Shown: one piece after another, positions 21,701 to 33,700 of the stretch
Numbering within the stretch: the first letter of the stretch is position 1
Layout of the letters: each line of letters begins with the position of its first letter
NCBI GenBank assembly: GCA_963576475.1
Contig: OY754982.1
Span: 2,004,409-2,068,408 of the forward strand
Reading direction: 5' to 3'
DNA from: Molanna angustata
Taxonomy: Eukaryota; Arthropoda; Insecta; Trichoptera; Molannidae
DNA: 64,000 nucleotides
Made by a program: the position numbers and the translations under genes
Notes under the pieces: model-generated
What the model was told of the DNA's origin: nothing
The model's input: only the letters and a program-made list of their open reading frames with translations
The model's database searches: none

Positions 21701-24700
21701 CCGTTTAAGAGATTCTTCAAACCCCTTAAATATTCCGCGTAATTCATTTATTGCTAATTACCACGTAACAAAAGTTTTATATGGTTATATATTTATTGGA
21801 AATATACGTCCGTAAATGTTTTCGTAGGTATAGATTTGAAATAATTTTTGATTTTGAGAAAGTATTCTTGTAAGCTATTTTATCACATATGTTTTTTAAC
21901 ACATAACAAAAGAAAATTCGGCGTAGTTTTTAGTAAAAAAAAATAACACGCTGCTGTCATCATACTTGATAAATTGATCGAAATATAATTAAAAATAATT
22001 TTTTAAAATTACTCTCAAAACATTCAATAAACACAAAAGAAATTTAATTTAATCGTATTATAACTTGCTTTCGTGCTTAAAAATATGACTACATTATATT
22101 TAATTAACAAATTTATGTAAAAAAAAATTGACATTTATTCAAATCATGGGGAAAATATTGTGTATTGCCATAAATGATAATTCAAAAATGTACCGCAAGC
22201 CAGCCTAACGGCGACAAATACTAATAAGTGTATTTACGAACTCGACAGCGCTTAGTGACTACGAATTGTCATCACGGGCGTAAACATGGCGAGAAGAGCG
22301 GCGATACGTTGTCGGATCTCGACTTTTTTACTGACTTGGCCTGCAGTATTAAAAAATCTTACTTATAAACGCATATTAAGATATGACTAACTATTCACCG
22401 AATTGTTTACGAACACCCTCAATTATTTTTTTCATATGGCTGCATTGGCTTCACAGATGTGAAAAACTAGATAAATGCTTGAAATCTTTGGATAACTGAT
22501 ATCGAAAAATGAAAACAAACACCACGTTGTGCCGTGTTGGGTCAATATAAACACGGTTGCGATGAAGAATAACAAGGAAAAACATTATAAGGATTAAATT
22601 TGTCTGTCAATCTCAAATATACGTCGGATAGTATGTGGAAGATCCGCCATTTTGAAATATTTGGTAAAGTTGTAGCCATATAATCTTGAAGTTTTAGCCG
22701 AGAAGGGGGGCGATTTGCGCGTAAACCAACGAAGCAAAAATACACAAATTTGCGTTCTGCGCAACCGGAAACTCGTTCAAGATGTTTGGCGAAAATTATA
22801 AGACGCTTTGTTCAAGCGTTAAAAACAACCTCTTGACCCGTCCTAACTTGACGTCTGCTAAATAAAGATAGTCACGGTTTATAAGTAAAAATTTTCGTTA
22901 ATTACGCTCTATTATCAGGTACTTCAGACGTTTATAAGTAAGACTGTAAATATTTATCTCTTATAGCCCATTGTAAAATGAATGATCAACCAAAATAAAA
23001 AACAAACATCAGTATTCGGAGGATTTTTTAAAATTCGGTTTTACTTTTGAAACGATTTCGGTGGGGCATGGCATAAAGAAGGTTGGGAAACACTGCTATA
23101 GATGGTTATAAAAGGCTGTTCAGCACTAATAATACTTTTTAGTTTTTGCTGTTAGTGCTAACACAAAAAAATAAGAAAGAAAAAAGAAAATAGATTTACA
23201 ACGATAAAAAATAAGCAAATAAGTAGATATAAAAAAGAAGAAAATGAAAAAGAGAAAAAAATAAGTAGTGTTATTCTATGTAAGCAAAAAAATAATAATA
23301 ATCACACTTCGTTGCACCTTGCGCATGTAGGGAGTTAATTGCCACATGGCAATTTCTTCCGAATAACCAGTGTTTCCAGTCCTGAGATTTGTACCTATAT
23401 CATCAGATCTCTGTCATCAATTGAAAAAAAAATTGAATTTAAACGCACTTTAAAATTATTTCTAATTTTTCGACTGCTATTTCTTGATGGAATTCCATTA
23501 TCAATTATATAAAATTACTTAAAAAATGAGTAACAACACAAATTTTTAACTAATTTAAAATATTGACCACTGACGCGTTTCGCTCAAAGAGCATCTACTG
23601 AATGGTACTTTTGAATTAGTGGACCATTTATTTATATACATTACATAAATTTATTGCTAGCAAATAGCTTATATTTGGCTTTATTAGCTTATATTTTGTA
23701 AAAAGGTTTGCTAGCAATGAATTAATGTACTTATATAAATAAATGGTCCACTTATTCAAAAGTACCATTCAGTAGATGCTCTTTGAGCGAAACGCGAAAA
23801 ATTAAAAAAAATGTAATGTTACTTATTTTTAAGTAATTTTATATAATACACTTTCGAAAATATCAATTGTGACATTTCAGGACTCCCAAAATTAAGAAAA
23901 AATGAACTGTAGAATAGAAGAACACAGCTAACATATTTTCTGCTACATGGGTGAAACAAATGGTTCATATTGAGTATGTTTTCATATTAACAAAATATAC
24001 AAGAACAATATCACCAATTTAGTGGGAATCTCTGAAGGAGTAGCATTGCTGCAGTCAACATTTGGAAATCAGGCATTATCAATAATTTTTGATTATGTTC
24101 TAACTGAAACATCAAATGAAATCGAAACGTTTTATATGAATACAAGAAGATGTAATCTAGTAAATGGTATAATACTAATGTTGGGAGATTTCAATGCTAA
24201 TTTCGGTGTGCGTTGCTCGTGTGTTTTATTTTACGTCACTGACTCTAGTGTCATTGAATGTAGAATTAAATTGTGCACAGAAAAGTTCGCGGAAGATAGT
24301 GTCTGCCAACTGCCGTTGATCAGATATTAACGTCTTTCTGCGCTCCCCATACTGGCGCTTACGCCCTTTCGGCGTTGAAAAGCATAAATTCATAGATACA
24401 GGCCGCCCGTCAAAGAGACACCCCTCACCCCCTTGACTTATCCCGTTCCCGCACCGCATTACAATCATTTTTTTTTTTATATTATAATATTATTATATTC
24501 ATAGTTTTTACTCTCTACTAATATTAAGACTTGAGAGATATTTTGATATATTTATATGTACCTAATTGTTTTCTTTCACTCCTTTTATTTGTTCTAGTAA
24601 TTATAGGAAGTACTGCTTTCTGGTACCTATTCTGTACCTATCTATATATTTGTTTTGGTATAAACCTTTGTACATTATACTTTACGGCGCTTGCCGATTA

Positions 24701-27700
24701 TTATTATTTTTTAATTATTTGTGTTATTATCTATTCTTTTTTCTCTTACATAGTATTTTACTCCATCCTTTATAAAAAATTATTTTTTTATTTACTCTTC
24801 ATATCGTTCCCTTGTCTCCTAGCATCTAACCGTCGTTTATTTATTTATTTATTTATTATACTCCTACCTGTCCCAGTCACTTGTAAGACTGCAATATCTG
24901 CAATTTTCGTGGGCTAGGTTTGGTCGTACAGTCCTTTGTTATTCTATTAGGGCAGCTCTGTTGCTTATCTTCCAGTGGCTTACCTTTCCTGCTGTCCAAT
25001 CCATGACCCTTCACATCGATGGAGGAATCTGATTATAGGATGACAAAAAGGGAACGAAAGCGGAAGAGGCAGAAAGAACTCTTGAGTCTGCCGGCAATCG
25101 CCAATGACTCTCCTCCCAGTTCAAGAACCAGAACTTTTAGTCCTTCTGTCGTCCCTTCCTCCCTTGCCTCCATAAAACCTCCTCCCCTGCCCTTGTCATC
25201 TGCAGTCCCTGCCCCGACCACTGAATCCGAGAATATGAGTTCAGACTCTGATACAGAAGATGAGCGAGAAAATGATTATTTGCCATCTTCTAAAATAGAA
25301 GCAGCCTACGTATGCCTGAGTAATATTCAAGACATTGTGGAAAAACACTCAAAAATATCGAAGTCGCATCTCATTCGTGTTGGTCGTGAAGCTCAGCGCC
25401 TATTATCATTTATTGGTGATCTGTCGACTGAGTTGGCGGAAGCAAGGGGCGTCATATCTTGCCTGAAAACAACTGTGGCAGACCACATCTCGAAATTTCT
25501 TTCGAGCGCGCGCCTAGCGACGGCAAGTACAATTGTTTATCGCTAGGCCGAGTTCATCGCCCGCAAGTCAAATAAGTGACAATACTCTTCAACTGGGTAT
25601 GACACTTCAAATCAATAAGTCTAGAAAGTTCGAGGACATTGAACTTGCTACCCCCAGCGCAGCACTATTTAAGGGAGTCTACACCTCTACACGTCGTCAC
25701 TTCATTTCCGTATTTCCGTCACTTCGATTCGTCACATCACGCCGCCGTTCTCGACCACGCCGTCTCGCCGACACTTCATCTCTCGACCCCGCGAGCACGA
25801 TGGTACTTCACCATGCGAAGATTCGGAAACTTCGAACACACCCGCTAACTCGCTCGTTATACCTACTCATCGTGAGAAAGTTCCTTTGTAAGTTATTTCA
25901 TCAATTGTAAATTTACCTTTAAGCAAACTATTAATCGTGATCAATATACTCATTGTTACTTTTGACCATTCTTTCTTTTTCTCTCTCAAACACTGCCCTT
26001 GTGTTCTTATTTCAAATCATATCCACTTGGGATATAGTAAACTCTCTTTACTGGTAACCCCTCTGGTTACCACATATATTTAATAGTAACCACTCTGGTT
26101 ACTAACTACTTTCGATTGGTAACCCCTTTGGTTACCAATCAGCTTTATTGGTGACCCTGAAAACGTGAATATGAACACAATCGTTACCAAACAGCTTAAC
26201 AGCTAAGATTCACAGCTACTGGTATTTACAAAACATCGGTATTTATCTAGTACCGGCCCGAGGTCGAAAAACGATAAATATGCATTCACAACAGTGGTAT
26301 TTTTCCTTACAATAACATTAAACAACACTTACCGATTTTTCTCAGATCACTCCTTATCTTTTCCTAGCTTTGAAAAAGAACGAATTGGTTTTTGAATCTC
26401 TCACGATGGGTACACTACACTACACCCGCGAAACAATCGCGCTTAATTCTATGCAATCGCGTTTAAAAATCACCCGCATTTCTCGGTTTTTAGTTATTCT
26501 TTGTCATAAATGTTGCATTCAAATAACACATGCATAGTACACATTCATTTTATTCTGAGATTGTAAACAAAGGTATATATTGGTACCCACTTTATAATTT
26601 CACACAAACAAACACTGTTAAAAAATTTTCTGTACGGCACTGCTTTAAGTAAAAAAAATACTCCGACAATCGCGATATACATAAGCAAAACCGCACTTCC
26701 GAATTTAGTTATATTCTTTTCACATAATTCACGGAACTAAAATTATTTTTCACATACATCGCGACAAAAAATTCTCACGCACAACAATAATACTGAAGTG
26801 ACAAAAATTATTAATTTTATATTTTAAATACAGATTTACGCGTGATACAGAACATTTAATTGAACTAGATATATAAATTTCACTGTTAAAACAAATATCG
26901 ATGGAAAGTTTTCGGTTTTAAACGATAAAACTTCAATTTTGTTATTTTTAATATGTAAACAACGCGAACACAGCTCGTGACTAATCTATCTTAATTTCAA
27001 CTAGCGGTAGAAAAATTAAGTTTTCAATAAACACCATCTACCGAGCGACAATCTAAGTTTTTGCTAACAAGATATTTACGTACGTTATTTAAATTCATTG
27101 CAATCAGAAATATATTTTTATATCAAAAGAGCTCGCAAATAATTAATTAAATTATCACTATTTAATATATCAAATAGGTACTAATTTCGTGAAATACTTA
27201 ACTTACCTATTTCATACTTTGTAATTTTGCTTTAAATACCTTTTATACTTTGAAACTTGCAAAGCATTTTTATACTTAGACACATTTCAATATTTACCTA
27301 TTACAAATAGAATATTTTAAACATTTTTGGACTTTGCTGAAATTCATATTATTTTTTTGTTGCATTGTATACCTAATTAGATACTTAAATTTATCTTCAC
27401 TTCTAAAATATATTGTAATCAACTTAATTATTATTAACAAATACTTATCATTGTACATATTATATTTTTGCAACATGCAACCAACATTATTTTATATATT
27501 CGCTTGCTACAATTGTAACTGTTTATATTTTGAGAATTTAAAATTTACAACTGTCAACTGCGTTTACCATGTACAACTATAGAAGCAAGATGAACAACAT
27601 TCATCATCATCGTCATCATCAAACAATGATGGTCCATAGTAAAGTCTACAGCATCGAACCAAGATGGACAGCGACATTATCAACATCGATAAATCAAGAT

Positions 27701-30700
27701 GGCAAACATTGTCAACGGCACCAAATCAAGATGAACAACATTGGCAACGGCACCAAATCAAGATGGACAACATCAGCAACAAATGGTTTTCATCAGCAAC
27801 CAAGAGCAACACCGACACGCTACAACTCGCTATACTGGCACGTATTCCCAAAGACATCAGACTCACTTGATGCGCGGCAAAGAATGCACACACAGGCCCC
27901 ACTGGAGAACTACATTCTCCAAAGCTGTCTAACGCAACAGACACGCCGCAACTTCAACGCTGGAGAACTACTCCATAGCTGTCGGACACCCAAATTTGAA
28001 CGCACGCACACATCTCGAGCACACAAAAACTCACCTCGTCTCATCGCTACGCACGTCTTTGAACGAGGAATGATTTTGTTGGGACGCTGTCCCATCCTTC
28101 GTGTTATGCTTATGACTCGCACTCTGTCTCGCATACCCAAGGAGCTGCTCAACCACGACAACACGACGTCTACACGACACGGTCAACACGACGCTGTCAA
28201 CACGTCACTGTCAACACACGCTGTCAACACGACGACAGTCAACGAAAACTTCGAAAACGCCAACGCAAGCCAACTGCACAGTTCTGCAAATTCGACAAGA
28301 ATGTTTAGATGCCAATTACACTGCACAGTTTATCGGACTCCACGGACTACACTGACTCCACGGACTCCACAGCTTTGTGTACTAACAAGCCTCACCGACA
28401 CACTGCAATTGTCAACGGGCTGAACGGGAACACTGTTTCCAAAGCAATCACATCTTGATCCGTCGCAATCATCATCAGCAACTAGGCAACAGTCCAACTA
28501 ACACAAGTCTAACCATCTCTCCAAAATTGTAATGACTACAAAAAACTTCAGCAACGACTGCCTCAACTCAGCCACACCATGACGTTCTACCAAGGTATCG
28601 TGCCATCTTCGATACCACTTGGAGGGGAGGAATGTGGCAGACCACATCTCGAAATTTCTTTCGAGCGCGCGCCTAGCGACGGCAAGTACATTTGTTTATC
28701 GCTAGGCCGAGTTCATCGCCCGCAACGTCAAATAAGTGACAATACTCCTCAACTGGGTATGACACTTCAAATCAATAAGTCTAGAAAGTTCGAGGACATT
28801 GAACTTGCTACCCCCAGCGCAGCACTATTTAAGGGAGTCTACACCTCTACACGTCGTCACTTCATTTCCGTATTTCCGTCACTTCGATTCGTCACATCAC
28901 GCCGCCGTTCTCGACCACGCCGTCTCGCCGACACTTCATCTCTCGACCCCGCGAGCACGATGGTACTTCACCATGCGAAGATTCGGAAACTTCGAACACA
29001 CCCGCTAACTCGCTCGTTATACCTACTCATCGTGAGAAAGTTCCTTTGTAAGTTATTTCATCAATTGTAAATTTACCTTTAAGCAAACTATTAATCGTGA
29101 TCAATATACTCAGTTATAGATTCAGTTGTGACAGTTGTATTCTTTTCACTCCAACAATTATTACAATTTTAGACTGTTTTTGCCTAATTATTTGTGTTAA
29201 ATACATTCTAACGTGTAAATAAGTTTCTTTTATATCCGTACAGATACTGGTAAACAGTTTTATACACTCATTGTGTTTAAAATATCCAATTTAAATTTAC
29301 TGTGTTTATTGACATTACTTAATAGGTATTTAAAAACTACCGCCGTTCAATTATTGTGAAGTGTTGTGCATTTCGATAGCAAGTTGTACATATCACCTTG
29401 ACAGTAATCTTCAGTAGTTCCCAAATTTATCGGAAGAAATGGATTGTGCAACGTGTAACACCCTTATTACCGATGGAGTTTTTTGCAAGATTTGTAACAA
29501 AAACTATCATTTTGCTTGCGGAGGTATCACTGAAATTAACTTTCGTAAATTGTCGCAGGAAAAAAAAAATAACTGGAAATGTCAATCATGTAAAACCATC
29601 CCCGGAATCAACAGTGAATCTTCCATTATCAGGGAACTTCAACGTATGAACGAAGAACTATCCTCATTGAAAAGTATTAAAACTCAAGTTAATGAGTTAA
29701 CCTGCGAAATGGCGGACTTAAAGAAATCCATTAATTACAATAATTCTCTGATGGATACATTTGCCTCGAAATTTACGGAACTGGAAAAGAAAATAAATAA
29801 AATTGACACTCTGGAGATTGAGGTTGCTTCTCTCCACACCAGAGTTGCCAGACTTGAGAAAGAGGCAAACAATCGGGAGCAGTGGTGTCGACAGCAAAAT
29901 TTGGAGATTAGAGGAATTCCTCAACTTAAAGATGAAAACACACATCATATAATCTTGAAAATTGCAAACACACTCAACGTGCCATTGGATACAAAGGACA
30001 TAAATTTCTCAACTAGAGTAGCATCTGCCACCACCACGCAACATCCTAAATCAATAATAGTGAAATTCGCCAATATCGATTTAAAAAATAACTTTCTTGC
30101 TGCCGTTAAAATGAGAAAGGGTTTATCTACCAAGAGTTGCGGACTTCCTGGTGCTGACAAAAATATTTACATAAGCGATCACCTGACTAAATCTAATAAG
30201 CACCTTTTTCATCTTGCTCGAGCAACTGCCAAGGAGAAGGAATATCAATTTGTCTGGTTGAAGAATTGCCGGATTTACGTTCGGAAGAACACAACATCCC
30301 CACCGATATTGGTTTCAAGAGAGGACGACCTAACCAAGATCGCCTAATATTCAGTTGCCAACTTCTCCTGCTATCCGTAGCTCCCTCAGATTCCACTGAT
30401 TCTCCGGTCATTCCATTCTATTTCTTTCCATCCCGAATTCACCACACACATATAATCATCTATCTCATCTCCAGTTTACTCATTCCTTTCATGTTTATTA
30501 ATTGTCACCGACCACGTCCCAACGTGTTGAGAAATACTGGTTATATCAATATTGCTGTAAACATTATTGTCGATGCCGACTGCACCGATAAGTCTATATC
30601 TGTCCCGCTCGCACTCATAAATTCTCGGATAACGTTCTTTGATTCGATTTTTATGTACATAACTAATGCAAATATCATTCGTAATTATTTCTTTGATATT

Positions 30701-33700
30701 TATTGTTTCAACTGTCAAAAATGGGTAAGTGTTCCTTCTTATTTTATCATATTAATTAATTTAGGTAGCGTAGACTGTGCGCATTCGTCATTCTCGGATA
30801 ATACCATCAACTATTACAATAGTGCTTATACACTATACATTCAATATCATATCACTCACATGCAATTCATTCATATTTTCACTTGGTTGTATCGTATGCC
30901 ACCTCAATATTTTATAATGACATATTTTCAACCTACATTATTACTTACTTTAAATATATTTCTCATCAATATACATAGATTAAATAAAATATGCATATTA
31001 TGTACACTTACTTACATGCATATAAATAAAAACATGTTATTTATTAGAACCTTTTTATACATATCTACACCATATGTATTGCATCAGACAAAACATAGTA
31101 ATGATTTGTTGAATTTGTCATTTTCTATTTACACTTGTCACATTCACGAATATCACATTCACTCACTATATGGCCTCCAATATTTTTTTTTTGTATTAAT
31201 TATATTCTACGTATTATCTATTATTATAAGTGACACCCTGTTGAATCGAATGCATACCCTTGACTTGTTATTTAATAATATAATTTTATCTTATCAATAA
31301 TGTTTAACATTTTGTACCAAAACTGTAGGGGTTTACGCACAAAAACTGATTCATTTTACCAAAATATACTATCGAATGATGGATGTAACATTTTCGGTGT
31401 GTCTGAGTCTTGGCTTGTGAGCACAATTCATGATGCTGAACTTGCACCAGTGAATCTTTATGACATATTCAGACGCGATAGAGCTGACCGGACACAACGT
31501 AGAGGGGGCGGGGTCATGATTATAGCACAAAAAAACTTACAAGCATACTCTCGTGACGATATTGTATGCTCTGCCGAATGCCTTTGGGTTACTGTGCCTG
31601 CTTCTAGCTTCACTAATGGGAAAAATGTTCACGTTGCCTGTGTTTATCTTCCTCAAGGAACAGGATATGAATTGGCCGTTGACTCTTTCTTGAATTCTTT
31701 ATGCTTTGTGCGAGATAAATATCCTAATGACTTTATTTTCGTAATGGGTGATTTTAATATGCCGGACATAAGATGGACATTACACTCAAACACAAATTAT
31801 TTAGAACCAGAAAATCTTTGCAACACACCCAATACTCAACTGGCTGATACATTGGCCTACACTTGTTTATATCAATACAATCATATAATTAATACAAATA
31901 ATCGACTTTTAGACTTGATTATCACGAACATTGATTGTATTGTTACCCGCGGATGTACTCCATTAGTAGACGAAGACGATCATCATCCTACTTTAAATAC
32001 AGAATTACATTTAGGTAATATAGTCCCGTTAAAAGAAACCACAACAGATATTTTGTTATTTAAAAAAGCTAATTACAGCGATATAAATGTCCATCTATCC
32101 GATACCGATTGGACATTTATTCAGATATGTGATTCTTTAGATGCAGCTGTAGATTGTTTTTATGATACGTTAAAACAAATAATTACGAAACATGTACAAA
32201 AAAAGACCATTAAGAAAAACAAATTTCCATGTTGGTATTCATCAGCTTTAATCAAAATTATCAAAGAAAAACGTAAAACTCATAAAAGGTGGAAATTACA
32301 CAACAATCAACTTGATTATTTGGAATTCACGTTACTCCGTTCCCGTCAAAAATCTGTTCAGAGTGAATGTTACTCACGTTATATTGATGACACAGAGAAT
32401 AGTATACAAAGTAATTGCAAAAAACTGTGGTCCTACGAAAAAAGTAGACGGAACAATACAAACATACCTAAAACAATATTTCTAGGAACTGAATCAGCGA
32501 CTGGTGGCGAGGAAGTTTGTGACTTATTTTCTAATTATTTTAATTCTACTTTTGTTACAACCTCATCCGCTGGGTTTACGACTGCTGGTGATGAATTGGA
32601 GTCCAGATGTGCCTATGACGGTATTGGTGTAATAACCATTGATCAAAGCAAAATGTTGAAATACTTACAAGCTTTAGATATCAAGAAGGGTCCGGGCAAT
32701 GATGGTATCCCTCCGTATTTCATACTTCAATGCGCCGAAACGCTAGCACTTCCACTAACCATTCTCTTTAACAGATCTATGAACGAAGGTAAATTTCCTA
32801 GTAGATTCAAAGAGGCTCTCATAGTTCCCATATATAAGAAGGGGTCGAGGAACAATGCAGAAAATTATAGACCAATATCAATACTATCAGTTTTTAGTAA
32901 ATTATTTGAACGTATTACATATGATCAAGTATATCCTGTAATAATCAAATATATTCAAGACCAACAACATGGTTTTCTAAGAAACCGTTCCGTGTTATCA
33001 AATATGCTCATTTTTACTGAATATTTATCATCTAATATGGAGGATAAATATCAAATTGACGCAATATATACAGATTACTCAAAGGCTTTCGACAGAGTCG
33101 ATCATGTTATATTAGCTAAGAAATTAAAATTAGTCGGGATACACGGTAACTTACACAGGTGGTTTGTGTCGTATATTGAAAACAGGTCTCAGTCAGTAAA
33201 AATTGATAATTACAGGTCCAATTTTAAGTTTATTCCATCTGGCGTTCCACAAGGCTCACACTTGGGACCGTTATTGTTTAATATTTACACTCACGATATC
33301 TACATGTGCTTTACAAACTCCTTATATGTCTCATATGCTGATGACATGAAGGTTTATTTAAAAATTCGTTCAATTGCAGACTGCCATAAACTTCAGAGTG
33401 ACCTGGATAGATTATCACAATATTGCAAACAAAACAAACTTGACTTGAATATCTCAAAATGTAACAAAATTTCATTCACTCGTGCAAAAAACATTATTAA
33501 ATATAATTATACGCTTCACAATAACACGCTCGAAGAAGTGGATCATATAAGAGATTTGGGGATTACGCTTGACTCAAAATTAATGTTCGACAAACATCTG
33601 GATATAATAGTTAATAAAGCTTATAAATCTTTGGGGTATATTATCCGCCTGTGTAAACCATTTAAAAATGTCAGTACACTTCATAGGTTATACACCACGT

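Noticed and set aside
24531..24917. Hydrophobic frame of 128 codons
   Set aside because: T-rich low-complexity DNA automatically gives Phe/Leu/Ile/Tyr codons. There is no start context, no relative and no domain.
25533..25910. 125-codon frame repeated at 28579-29070
   Set aside because: It lies inside the LTRs and is duplicated because the LTRs are.
30266..30490. TTG at 30266 as the start of the third frame
   Set aside because: Non-AUG starts are rare in animals. The first ATG is at 30491; entry from ORF1 by -1 frameshifting is possible, but I saw no canonical slippery heptamer.
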